Positions 1 to 7,176 of a stretch of 51,390 bases of DNA are shown in pieces. Origin of the DNA: Planctomycetaceae bacterium. Lineage in GTDB: Bacteria; Planctomycetota; SZUA-567. Location of the stretch: NCBI GenBank assembly GCA_021201355.1, contig JAJQFC010000142.1, positions 1 to 51,390 of the forward strand, given 5' to 3'. Under the pieces are notes generated by a model. It made no database searches, was not told the DNA's origin, and saw only the letters and a program-made list of their open reading frames with translations. The number at the start of each line of letters is the position of its first letter. Within the stretch, counting starts at the first letter, position 1. The translations under genes were made by a program, and so were the position numbers.

Positions 1-177
1 CGTTGGCTCGTCGATGTGACCCAGACACCGTTCGTCTACTGTGTCCTGACCCGCACCACCCCGCCGTCCGTCGGCGCCGACGGACGCGCTTCCGTGGTCA
101 TGGGGTATGCCGCCCGGAAGTCGTGGCGGGAAAACCGGCCGGTCAAAATCAGCGAAATCTCCGGAGGACAGCCGTGA
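1..177 (+). CDS. C-terminal end of an unidentified protein (5' end outside window)
   Basis: Reading frame 1 is open from the first base to a TGA at 175-177, giving 58 residues. The stop overlaps the GTG start of the next gene in a GTGA arrangement, which is typical of co-translated genes in one operon. The tail ends with AARKSWRENRPVKISEI, which resembles the C-terminal segment of some Gfo/Idh/MocA oxidoreductases. That would make it a tandem partner of the next gene, but the fragment is too short to be sure of the family. The longer overlapping frame beginning at base 3 is arginine-rich and looks non-coding before base 174. Confidence 0.5.
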   Translation, partial: RWLVDVTQTPFVYCVLTRTTPPSVGADGRASVVMGYAARKSWRENRPVKISEISGGQP

Positions 178-1367
178 CCGCCGATATTAATGCCCGCAAA
201 CTCCGAATGGTCATGATCGGTGGCGGGCCCGGGTCCGCCATCGGCGGCGTCCACCGCCGCGCCGCCAATCTGGACGGCCAGTACGACCTCGTCGGCGGCG
301 CCTTCTCGACCGACGAAACGCGCACCCGTTCCATGGGCAGGGAACTTTTCCTCGACCCGGAGCGGGTCACGAATTCCTGGCAGGACCTCCTGGACCGGGA
401 ACGCGCACTCCCGATGGACCGCCGCGCCGACGTCGTCAGTATCGTTACCCCGAACCATCTCCATTTCGAACAAGCCACCGCCGCCCTTCGGCTCGGGTTC
501 CACGTCATCATGGACAAGCCGATGACCATGACCCTGGACGAGGCGTACCGCCTCCGTGACACTGTCCGGGCGAGCGGTAGAATTTTCGCGCTTACCCATC
601 CCTACGCCGCCGGCGTCATGATCAAACTGGCCCGCGACCTTGTCGCCCAAGGCACCATCGGCACCGTACGCCGGGTCGTCGTCGAATACCCGCAGGGCTG
701 GCTCGCCCGCCGCATCGAAGCGGACAACAATCGCCAGGCACTGTGGCGGACCGATCCGGCCCTCGCCGGTTCCGGTTGCGTCGGCGACATCGGCACCCAC
801 GCCGCCAACCTGTCGGAAACCGTCACGGGAATGCGCGTCGTTTCCGTTTCCGCCGACGTCGGCACCGTTGTTGAAGGCCGTCGGCTGGACGACGATTTTT
901 CCGTTCACGCCCGCTGGGAAAACGGCGCCCGGGGCAGCATCCAGGCGAGTCAGATAGCGGCGGGTGAAGGTAACGGCCTCAGTATCCGCGTCTACGGAAC
1001 AGACGCCGGCCTCGAATGGCGACACGATCGGCAGGATTTCCTCTACGTCCGCCATCAGCAGAAACCGTGGGAAAAATATGCGCGCGGCACCGAATACGTT
1101 GCCGCCATAAGCCCCGCCGCCGCCCGCGTCACCCGCACCGACCAGTACCACCCGGAAGGTTATATTGAAGAATTCGCCAACATTTGCCTGAACGCCGCCG
1201 CCGCCATCCGGGCCGTGGAATCAGGCCGCCAGCCGACCGCCCTCGAACTTGACTTCCCGAATGTCCATGACGGCATCCGCGGCATGGCTTTCATCCAGGC
1301 CACCCTCCAATCCTCCCGCACCGCCTCCGCCTGGGTGGAGGTGGAAGGCGGCCCGGGGGCAGAGTGA
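174..1367 (+). CDS. Gfo/Idh/MocA-family oxidoreductase
   Basis: Probable NAD(P)-dependent sugar or inositol dehydrogenase of 397 residues, the usual length for the family. The start is GTG 174, preceded by GGAGG at about 163-167. The frame is open further upstream, but that part looks non-coding. The N-terminal Rossmann nucleotide-binding segment reads MVMIGGGPGSAIGG. The family DKP motif, which holds the catalytic/binding lysine, is at residues 114-116. The conserved GDIGTH motif is at 204-209. The C-terminal half forms the alpha/beta substrate domain. The substrate cannot be read from the sequence. The gene is the last before the prophage and probably shares an operon with the gene ending at 177. 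Confidence 0.9.
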   Translation: MTADINARKLRMVMIGGGPGSAIGGVHRRAANLDGQYDLVGGAFSTDETRTRSMGRELFLDPERVTNSWQDLLDRERALPMDRRADVVSIVTPNHLHFEQATAALRLGFHVIMDKPMTMTLDEAYRLRDTVRASGRIFALTHPYAAGVMIKLARDLVAQGTIGTVRRVVVEYPQGWLARRIEADNNRQALWRTDPALAGSGCVGDIGTHAANLSETVTGMRVVSVSADVGTVVEGRRLDDDFSVHARWENGARGSIQASQIAAGEGNGLSIRVYGTDAGLEWRHDRQDFLYVRHQQKPWEKYARGTEYVAAISPAAARVTRTDQYHPEGYIEEFANICLNAAAAIRAVESGRQPTALELDFPNVHDGIRGMAFIQATLQSSRTASAWVEVEGGPGAE

Positions 1368-1397
1368 TAATGCGGCGGCATTGTGCCGGAGGTGCCC

Positions 1398-1415
1398 CGG
1401 GGGAAAACCTTTTTT
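1398..1415. repeat. Left arm of an 18-bp inverted repeat (mate at 44724-44741)
   Basis: The 18 bases CGGGGGAAAACCTTTTTT are perfectly complementary to 44724-44741, so the two copies flank the whole prophage in inverted orientation. G-run, AAAACC, T-run sequences of this kind are often halves of intergenic terminators. The two arms could be separate host terminators, or the two halves of one host hairpin split by integration. Confidence 0.55.
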
Positions 1416-1418
1416 ACA

Positions 1419-1437
1419 ATTAAGGTCTCCCCTTAAT
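1419..1437. other. Candidate left attachment site (attL core with dyad)
   Basis: ATTAAGG (1419-1425) and CCTTAAT (1431-1437) form a perfect 7-bp inverted repeat around TCTCC, like the paired core sites of a tyrosine integrase. ATTAAGG recurs in direct orientation at 44596-44602, just after the integrase gene, where it is also preceded by an inverted CTTAAT. Seven shared bases are few, so this is only a candidate. Confidence 0.35.
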
Positions 1438-1522
1438 GCGGCAAAAGATTTCCACCGACGCCCCCAGGAATCATCGAGACAAACCGGGACATCCGCTGAC
1501 AAGTCGAGAATATAGCACTTGC

Positions 1523-1555
1523 ACATGGGCTGCACAAAGGCGGCCCATGTTTTTG
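1523..1555 (+). terminator. Intrinsic terminator upstream of the phage RNA polymerase gene
   Basis: ACATGGGC (1523-1530) pairs perfectly with GCCCATGT (1543-1550) over a 12-base loop, followed by a run of five T at 1550-1554. It reads rightward and would stop host or integrase-side transcription before the RNA polymerase gene, 96 bases downstream. Confidence 0.7.
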
Positions 1556-1622
1556 TCCTTTCTGAATCAACTTTGATCGAAGCTGTGTCGGTTGTGTTGC
1601 CGACGTAGACGATATCCATCTC

Positions 1623-1640
1623 CCTTCCATGACTGGAAGG
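1623..1640 (+). promoter_or_regulatory. Hairpin covering the RNA polymerase ribosome binding site
   Basis: CCTTCCA (1623-1629) and TGGAAGG (1634-1640) form a perfect 7-bp stem with a TGAC loop. The only Shine-Dalgarno-like sequence for the ATG at 1651 is GGAAGG at 1635-1640, which is inside the 3' arm. The structure would therefore limit translation of the polymerase until it is opened. Confidence 0.6.
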
Positions 1641-1650
1641 TGGTTCAGAG

Positions 1651-4251
1651 ATGGGTGTCACCTATGATATCGAAGCACTTACTCAGCGTCAAATGGAGAA
1701 CGAAGAAAGGGTTATCGACGGGGGAATCTCGAAATACCGGGAGGCCCTGGAAAAAGCCGCCGCCGCCGGGCAGTTTGCGGATACCGTTCCGGGGCGCTGG
1801 CTGACCTCGAATTTTATCGAGCCGATTGCATGCAAAATCAGGGCATTCGTCCATGAGGTTATATCAGGAAAGTCAGGCCGGTTCACCGGCGGCGCGGCGA
1901 TTCTGAACCGGCTTCAGTATGATGCCTGTGCTTATATCGCCCTCCGGAACATCATCAATTCCATCACGGATTCTAAAGGTTCCCACGAGAAATCCAGCGT
2001 CGTTTCCAGGATATCCCGCGATCTCATGGAGGAGATCCGCCACAACATCATGGCCGCCGAGAAAACCCAGACATACAAATACTGGATGAAGCAAGTCCAA
2101 CGCTCTCCACACAGGGAGACAAAGAAACGCTGCCTCATGCACCTCAAGAAAAACTTCGAAAATCTTCCTGAATTCAAAACAGACAAGGAAAAACAGGACA
2201 TTCTCGCGGCCGCTGAGTTTCTCATCCAAGCGGTAATCAGCGCTACCGGGATAGCCCGCGTCGTCACCCGGGTCAAGCACGGAAAAACCGGCCCTAAGAC
2301 GCCGGATTTCTTGGAACTGACACCTGAATACTTTAATAAGGTCAACGCACTTAACGACCGCGCGGAATCACTGTGGCCCAAGTTTGAACCGATGGTATGT
2401 CCGCCCCGGCCGTGGACCGGTGCATTCGGAGGTGGCTTCGTTGGTAAGCTTGGGGAGCGCACCGTTCTGGTCCGCACCGGCAACCGCTCATATCTGGAAG
2501 ACATTCACAATAACATCGGAAAAATGGACAAGGTTCTCGATGCTCTGAATGCTATCCAGGCCACACCATGGCGTGTCAACACGCGGGTGTATGAGGTAAT
2601 GCAAACCGCTTTCGCTGGAAACGGCCGACAGTATGGGCTGCCGGGAAGTGAACCGCTGCCTTCACCCGTCTGCCCCAAGGATATTACAACGAATAAGGAA
2701 GCAGCCAAACGGTTTGTCAACGATTTGAAAGCTGTCCAGCGCTTGGAAGTAAAACGTGCGTCCCGATACCGGGCAGTCGATTTCCTCATCTCGACCGCCG
2801 GGAAATACAAGGATGAGTCTGCGATTTGGTTCGCTCATAATCTCGACTGGCGCGGCCGGATCTATCCACTGTCTTCTTATCTATCGCCGCAGGGAGAGGA
2901 ACTTTCCCGCGCCTTATTGGAGTTCGCAAACGGACTCCCGCTGGAAACCGACGCGGCTGTCGAATGGCTGGCGATCCATGGTGCCGGATGCTGGGGGTAC
3001 GATAAGGTCTCGTTCGCCGACCGCGTGGCTTGGGTCCGTGAAAACCAAGAGCGTATACTTCAGTCAGCCGCCGCGCCATTGGACTACGGCTGGTGGACCA
3101 AGGCTGATAAGCCGTGGATGTTCCTGGCGTGGTGTTTCGACTGGGTTGGCTACTTGGAGAACGGAAAGGCTCACGTCTCTCACCTGCCGGTCGCCATGGA
3201 CGGTTCCTGTAATGGACTTCAAAACTTCGCTGCCATGTTGAGGCATGAGGGCACGGCCAAGGCTGTCAACCTCATCCCCTCAGAAGTACCGGCCGATATT
3301 TACCAAGAGGTCGCTGACAAGGTGAAGCCGGTGGTCGAGCGTATTGCCGTCAGTGACCCACGGATCGACTCGGAAATTCTCACTGAGGCCGAAGCGCGGA
3401 CCGCAATGGAGTACGCCGACGAGGACAAGACCACCATCAGTAAAGCTGAACGCGACCGCACGGCTGCTTTGTGGGATGTCCTATCCGCCCGTTGGATAAA
3501 GGATCACATCTCTCGGAAGCTGGTCAAGCGAAACGTCATGACGTACCCCTATTCCGTCACCCTGTATGGCATGAGGGATCAGCTTGTCGAAATTCTGCTT
3601 GATATGCACGGGGAGGGAAAGACCAACTACCCCATTGAACACGTCGGGAAAGTGGCGGGAATGCTGAAGACGGTGGTGTTCAAGGCCATTCAGGATACTG
3701 TGGTGGCCGCCGCCAAGGCGATGGAATGGCTTAAGAGCGCGGCCAAGGTCGTCGCCGAGGGAAACCTGCCGGTGAAGTGGGTGTCGCCGGTAGGAATGAT
3801 CGTGATGCAGAATTATTGGAAATCCACAAAGAAAAGAATTAGTGTTGTCATTGGCGGAATCCAGTATCAACCAGCACTTTCTTTCGAGAAGGAGGGGGAG
3901 GTAAAGGTAAACAAACAGGCCGCTGGTGTGGCTCCGAACTTCGTCCACTCATGTGATGCCTCTCACCTCATGTTTACTGTTCTGGCTTGTTGCGAGAAAG
4001 GAATTCGCGACTTCCACATGATCCATGATTCATATGGCACCCACGCTAGCAATGCCTCTGCCCTGGCCCGAACCCTTCGTGAACAATTCATCCACATCTA
4101 CGGAGGCGGTGACGTCCTTTCAAACTTTTATGAGCAGCTGAAGACTCAGGTGGCGGATAAGCCTGAACTCGCCGAAAAAATACCGGCTCCGCCGACTCCA
4201 GATAGCCTTGATCTTTCTCTTGTTTTAAAATCAAAATACTTCTTCGCTTGA
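1651..4251 (+). CDS. T7-like single-subunit DNA-directed RNA polymerase
   Basis: 866 residues (T7 gp1: 883). It transcribes the phage middle and late genes from phage-specific promoters. All polymerase motifs are present: the DWRGRIYP segment, motif A DGSCNG with the metal-binding Asp517 (T7 D537), motif B KRNVMTYPY with Lys626 and Tyr634 (T7 K631 and Y639), and motif C HSCDAS with Asp769 (T7 D812), followed by FHMIHDSYGTH. The ATG at 1651 is preceded by GGAAGG locked in a hairpin (1623-1640). In the circular phage genome the gene would follow the integrase across attP. In the prophage it sits at the opposite end from the early promoters. The gene looks intact, so the prophage is potentially inducible. 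Confidence 0.97.
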   Translation: MGVTYDIEALTQRQMENEERVIDGGISKYREALEKAAAAGQFADTVPGRWLTSNFIEPIACKIRAFVHEVISGKSGRFTGGAAILNRLQYDACAYIALRNIINSITDSKGSHEKSSVVSRISRDLMEEIRHNIMAAEKTQTYKYWMKQVQRSPHRETKKRCLMHLKKNFENLPEFKTDKEKQDILAAAEFLIQAVISATGIARVVTRVKHGKTGPKTPDFLELTPEYFNKVNALNDRAESLWPKFEPMVCPPRPWTGAFGGGFVGKLGERTVLVRTGNRSYLEDIHNNIGKMDKVLDALNAIQATPWRVNTRVYEVMQTAFAGNGRQYGLPGSEPLPSPVCPKDITTNKEAAKRFVNDLKAVQRLEVKRASRYRAVDFLISTAGKYKDESAIWFAHNLDWRGRIYPLSSYLSPQGEELSRALLEFANGLPLETDAAVEWLAIHGAGCWGYDKVSFADRVAWVRENQERILQSAAAPLDYGWWTKADKPWMFLAWCFDWVGYLENGKAHVSHLPVAMDGSCNGLQNFAAMLRHEGTAKAVNLIPSEVPADIYQEVADKVKPVVERIAVSDPRIDSEILTEAEARTAMEYADEDKTTISKAERDRTAALWDVLSARWIKDHISRKLVKRNVMTYPYSVTLYGMRDQLVEILLDMHGEGKTNYPIEHVGKVAGMLKTVVFKAIQDTVVAAAKAMEWLKSAAKVVAEGNLPVKWVSPVGMIVMQNYWKSTKKRISVVIGGIQYQPALSFEKEGEVKVNKQAAGVAPNFVHSCDASHLMFTVLACCEKGIRDFHMIHDSYGTHASNASALARTLREQFIHIYGGGDVLSNFYEQLKTQVADKPELAEKIPAPPTPDSLDLSLVLKSKYFFA

Positions 4252-4294
4252 CCGGCAAAAAATGCCGTCACGATAGTATGCACTTCTAGGAGAA
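4251..4294 (+). promoter_or_regulatory. 44-bp perfect repeat, copy 1: candidate phage RNA polymerase promoter
   Basis: This 44-base sequence begins on the last base of the RNA polymerase stop codon and recurs without mismatch at 37411-37454. It contains a small hairpin (CGGCA-AAAAA-TGCCG) and then GCACTTCTAGGAGAA. Nine of 13 positions of CACTTCTAGGAGA match the T7 promoter core CACTATAGGGAGA. The two sites, after gene 1 and after terminase, correspond to the T7 phi1.1 and phiOR promoters. The promoter function is inferred. Confidence 0.55.
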
Positions 4295-4307
4295 ACACCC
4301 ATCATTT

Positions 4308-4345
4308 GCCCGGCGGCCGCGTGGTCGTCGGGCTTTTTCTTTTTC
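4308..4345 (+). terminator. Intrinsic terminator after the RNA polymerase gene
   Basis: GCCCGGC (4308-4314) pairs with GTCGGGC (4327-4333) with one G-U pair, followed by TTTTTCTTTTT. The position resembles the T7 early terminator TE, which ends host transcription downstream of the early genes. Confidence 0.75.
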
Positions 4346-4371
4346 CTAGGAGTTGCTGCGGAGGAATGCCC

Positions 4372-4719
4372 ATGGTCATGTCGTCGAATGAAAACCACCT
4401 CGATCTCTGTCTGAACTATGCCGACGGGGAATCCCTGTGGCCCGAAGTCACTGAGCGTTTGCCGTTGGTCGAGGAGGACCGCCGTCTGGATCAGGAGGCG
4501 CGGCGTCGGCTGGCCGAGAAACACCCCGACGATTTCGTGAACGGGGAACTCTGTCCGAACAACCGTTTCAACCTCCATCTCCGGATCGACCGTGAGTGGG
4601 ACAAGGCGGTCAACAGGGTTTTCATGGGCCAGTCGTATCGGAAGGTGGCCCGTGATTTCAACTGCGCCATCGGCACCCTCCACAAGCGAGTCAAGGAATA
4701 CAAGCACGTATCTTTTTGA
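4372..4719 (+). CDS. Small helix-turn-helix protein
   Basis: 115 residues from ATG 4372, chosen because GGAGG at 4360-4364 lies seven bases upstream; ATG 4378 is also possible. The frame is open back to 4306, but that part covers a terminator. The C-terminal segment FMGQSYRKVARDFNCAIGTL looks like a helix-turn-helix (repeated alanine/valine spacing with a central turn) followed by a basic helix. The N-terminal half is charged and unrecognised. It lies in the position of the T7 gene 1.x/2 region and could be a DNA-binding regulator. The family is not identified. Confidence 0.7.
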   Translation: MVMSSNENHLDLCLNYADGESLWPEVTERLPLVEEDRRLDQEARRRLAEKHPDDFVNGELCPNNRFNLHLRIDREWDKAVNRVFMGQSYRKVARDFNCAIGTLHKRVKEYKHVSF

Positions 4720-4731
4720 AAGGAGCCATAT

Positions 4732-5454
4732 GTGACACACGATTCGCCACTGCAACGTCTGCCCGACGACGTCCTTGAGAAAGTCGTGGCGGCGTTGCCC
4801 GCAGAAGTGAAAGAAGTACTGTTCGTTTTCCCGCAATTGTTCGTCGCCGGCGGTGCCATCCGGTCCATCCTCGCGGGTGAACCCGTGAAAGACATCGACA
4901 TCTTCACCACCAGCCTGCCCGTCGTCCACCTTGCGGTGCCCCGTTATATCCAGGAGGTCGGTCCCGATGCAGATTGGAAGGAACACCGTACGCCCTGTAC
5001 TCGGTCCATCACCGTTGTGGGTGATTATCCACCTGTGCAGTTCATCAACAATATCGCCTACGAGTCACCCGAGGACTGTGTCCGACGATTCGACTTCACC
5101 ATCTGTCAGGCTGCCATCTGGAGGACGGAGTCCGGCTGGACTTCCTGCTGTTCCCCTGACTTTATCCGGGACGTCGCCGCGAAGCGACTCGTCTACACCT
5201 CTCCCGAACGAGAGGAAGCGCCCGGTGGTTCCCTCTGGCGAGCCATTAAGTTCGTCCAGCGCGGTTATTCGATCACTCAGGAAGAACTCACCAAACTCAT
5301 CGTCAGATTGAACAAGCAGACCATGCGATTCTATCGGGAAATCTACGGCAACCCGTGGCAATACGATGCTGATGATCATGGAGACGTTATTCGTTGGTCG
5401 TTCCACATGCCGTCTACCTGTAAGTGTACTGCCGTTACGGGTGGATATCTTTAA
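4732..5454 (+). CDS. Nucleotidyltransferase-fold (poly(A) polymerase head-like) protein
   Basis: 240 residues. The start is GTG 4732, preceded by AAGGAG; the nearby ATG is immediately followed by a stop. Residues about 36-60 read FVAGGAIRSILAGEPVKDID, which matches the GG...R...G...D-x-D signature of the pol-beta/tRNA nucleotidyltransferase superfamily, with the two aspartates as likely metal ligands. A later RRFDFTICQ segment fits the third acidic strand of that fold. Proteins of this type occur in many phage middle regions, but their substrate is generally unknown. Here it lies just before a candidate phage promoter and SSB. Confidence 0.75.
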   Translation: MTHDSPLQRLPDDVLEKVVAALPAEVKEVLFVFPQLFVAGGAIRSILAGEPVKDIDIFTTSLPVVHLAVPRYIQEVGPDADWKEHRTPCTRSITVVGDYPPVQFINNIAYESPEDCVRRFDFTICQAAIWRTESGWTSCCSPDFIRDVAAKRLVYTSPEREEAPGGSLWRAIKFVQRGYSITQEELTKLIVRLNKQTMRFYREIYGNPWQYDADDHGDVIRWSFHMPSTCKCTAVTGGYL

Positions 5455-5458
5455 GGGG

Positions 5459-5482
5459 ATTTAGGGGTTACCTATAGGGAAA
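5459..5482 (+). promoter_or_regulatory. Candidate phage RNA polymerase promoter upstream of SSB
   Basis: ATTTAGGGGTTACCTATAGG followed by GAAA resembles phage single-subunit polymerase promoters. It shares ATTTAGG and CTATAG with the SP6 consensus and TATAGGGA with T7. It lies in the 75-base gap just before the SSB gene, where T7 has phi2.5. It is only partly similar to the 44-bp repeat (9 of 13 in the core), so the promoter consensus for this phage is not settled. Confidence 0.5.
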
Positions 5483-5529
5483 CCCAAGGTAATAACAACA
5501 TCAATGATCTTTAAAAAGGATCAATAATT

Positions 5530-6174
5530 ATGAGTCAACCCAAGGTAAAAACTGAAGTTACACCTAAAGGTGTTTTCGTCTATCCGTGTCTCAACAGACC
5601 CGACACGAAGTTCGACGATGCGGGGGTCTATTCCGTCAAGCTGAAGCTGGACGCTGACGCTGCTACGCCTCTCAAGACCAGGATCGATGAACTGATCGAA
5701 GCCCAGGTCAAGAAGGTTCAGGACGAACTCGCCGCTGAAGGCAAGAAGAAGAAAGTCAAATGCGCCGACACCCCGTATTACGAGGACGAGGAGACCGGCG
5801 AGGTCACCTTCAACTTCAAGATGAAGGCGTCCGGCAAGCGGAAAGATAAGACCACCTTCACCCAGAAGCCGGGTCTGAAAAGCAGTGTCGCTGATCCTGT
5901 GACCAAGCAGCCTAAGGACATCCCCGAAGATGTCATCATCGGTGGCGGCTCCGAGGGCAAGGTCGCGTTCTCGTTCTCTCCGTTCTACGTTCCGGCGCTT
6001 GGGGCTGGTGTCTCTCTGCGGCTGAAAGCCGTTCAGGTCTTCAAGCTGGTTGAGCCTTCGTATTCCTATGGGTTCGAAGCGGAGGAATGCGAGGAAGAGT
6101 CCGAGGGTGCTGACACTGACGATGCGCCTTTCGACGGTGACACCGATACGGGATCGGATGACGGCGATTTCTAA
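5530..6174 (+). CDS. ssb: T7 gp2.5-like single-stranded DNA-binding protein
   Basis: 214 residues (T7: 232). It coats single-stranded DNA and bridges primase-helicase and polymerase at the replication fork. The N-terminal part fits the OB-fold of gp2.5 (KGVFVYPCLNRPDTKFDD). The last 40 residues are strongly acidic and end in DDGDF, like the T7 tail EDGDF that docks onto gp4 and gp5. The ATG has AAAGGA nine bases upstream. It overlaps the endonuclease gene by 17 bases, as neighbours in one transcript. Confidence 0.93.
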   Translation: MSQPKVKTEVTPKGVFVYPCLNRPDTKFDDAGVYSVKLKLDADAATPLKTRIDELIEAQVKKVQDELAAEGKKKKVKCADTPYYEDEETGEVTFNFKMKASGKRKDKTTFTQKPGLKSSVADPVTKQPKDIPEDVIIGGGSEGKVAFSFSPFYVPALGAGVSLRLKAVQVFKLVEPSYSYGFEAEECEEESEGADTDDAPFDGDTDTGSDDGDF

Positions 6175-6658
6175 GAACCGATATCACGGGATCGCCGCCG
6201 GGTACCGGTCCGGCCTGGAGGAAGTGGTCGCGGAAGACCTGAAGCGCCGTGGTGTCGAAGCGAAATACGAAGCGGTCAAGATCCAGTACACCAAACCAAG
6301 TAAGCCATCGACATACACACCGGACTTCGTCATCGAGAAAGAGCAGAAATGCCCTCAGTGTCGTGGTAGAGGATACTGCAAACATATCACCGGAGAACGG
6401 GACGATTGTTCCTGGTGTGGCGGAACAGGCGTTTATAAAGAAGATCTCATTATTGAGACCAAGGGTCGCTTTGTCACGGCCGACCGCCAGAAACATCTTC
6501 TCATCAAGAAGCAACATCCCGATCTCGACATTCGCTTCCTGTTCCAGAATTCCCGTGCCCGCATTTCCAAGACATCGAAAACCACCTACGCCGACTGGTG
6601 CCGTAAACACGGCTTCATCTACGCCGACAAGGTCATCCCCGAGGAGTGGTTGAAATGA
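6158..6658 (+). CDS. T7 endonuclease I-like Holliday junction resolvase with a zinc-finger-like insertion
   Basis: 166 residues from ATG 6158 (T7 gp3: 149). It cleaves branched DNA and helps degrade host DNA and resolve concatemers. The T7 active-site residues align: Glu21 (RSGLEE), Glu38, Asp56 (TYTPDF), Glu100 and Lys102 (ETKG). Between Asp56 and Glu100, where T7 has about nine residues, there are about 43. They carry two DnaJ-type CxxCxGxG motifs (Cys65/68 and Cys84/87, plus Cys74), probably binding a metal. The DRQKHLLIKKQHPDLDIRF segment matches T7 closely. It overlaps SSB upstream and the amidase downstream by ATGA. Confidence 0.93.
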   Translation: MTAISKNRYHGIAAGYRSGLEEVVAEDLKRRGVEAKYEAVKIQYTKPSKPSTYTPDFVIEKEQKCPQCRGRGYCKHITGERDDCSWCGGTGVYKEDLIIETKGRFVTADRQKHLLIKKQHPDLDIRFLFQNSRARISKTSKTTYADWCRKHGFIYADKVIPEEWLK

Positions 6659-7035
6659 CTCCCGAGGATATCAAATACTTCGTCGTGCATTGCTCGAAGA
6701 CACCTGTTCGTCTCGGCGATGGTTTCAACGTGGTTGAGAGGAAATGTCGCCTGCGGGGTGCCCTGTCGTGTGGGTATCACTACGTCATCTCCCGGGACGG
6801 CGTCGTCGAAACCGGGCGTGGCCTGGATGAAGCCGGCAATCACACCCTGGGCTACAACGCTCAGTCTCTCAGTATCTGCCTCGTCGGGATGCCTGGCCGA
6901 GCCACACCTAAACAACGTGAAGCCCTTCGGACCCTACTGTCGATTCTTCAAGAACAATTTCCTGGTGCCCAGGCTGTCACCCACGCGGAACTTCAACCGA
7001 ATTCCGGAAGGGGCTGCCCTGGTTTCAAACTCTGA
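6655..7035 (+). CDS. N-acetylmuramoyl-L-alanine amidase (T7 lysozyme gp3.5-like)
   Basis: 126 residues (T7: 151) from ATG 6655, which overlaps the endonuclease stop. In T7 this zinc amidase cuts peptidoglycan and also inhibits the phage RNA polymerase. Zinc ligands are visible: His in VVHCSKT, His in VTHAEL and Cys in GCPGF. The GYHYVISRDG and GYNAQSLSICLVG segments match gp3.5. At the T7 Lys128 position, two residues before the zinc-binding Cys, there is an Arg. The short N-terminus (MTPEDIKYFVVH) lacks part of the T7 leader that contacts the polymerase. Confidence 0.93.
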   Translation: MTPEDIKYFVVHCSKTPVRLGDGFNVVERKCRLRGALSCGYHYVISRDGVVETGRGLDEAGNHTLGYNAQSLSICLVGMPGRATPKQREALRTLLSILQEQFPGAQAVTHAELQPNSGRGCPGFKL

Positions 7036-7045
7036 AAGGATGAAA

Positions 7046-7174
7046 ATGATGACAGCCACAGAAATCGGAGAACGTATCGGTGATGCCCTGGGACGTAATT
7101 TCGAGAGATATCTTTTTCAATGCCTCGTAACTCCCGAAGACGTCGCCGTCATGCGAGCCGAGGAGTACACATAA
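7046..7174 (+). CDS. Small hypothetical protein
   Basis: 42 residues, squeezed between lysozyme and primase-helicase. AAAGG at 7035-7039 lies six bases before ATG 7046, and the stop is two bases before the primase ATG. The sequence (MMTATEIGERIGDALGRNFE...) is amphipathic and acidic. No family is recognised. Tight packing and a good ribosome binding site support it being real. Confidence 0.55.
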   Translation: MMTATEIGERIGDALGRNFERYLFQCLVTPEDVAVMRAEEYT

Positions 7175-7176
7175 CG

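Noticed and set aside
3-173. Upstream extension of the oxidoreductase frame
   Set aside because: The residues are Arg/Pro-rich and not family-like; frame 1 is the better coding frame here, and a ribosome binding site precedes GTG 174.
36-1151. Long minus-strand open frame of 371 codons opposite the oxidoreductase gene
   Set aside because: It is the complement of a high-GC coding gene with clear family motifs on the plus strand; its own sequence has no recognisable domain.
1368-1650. tRNA gene as integration target
   Set aside because: No cloverleaf or GGTTCGA-type T-arm was seen on either flank of the prophage.
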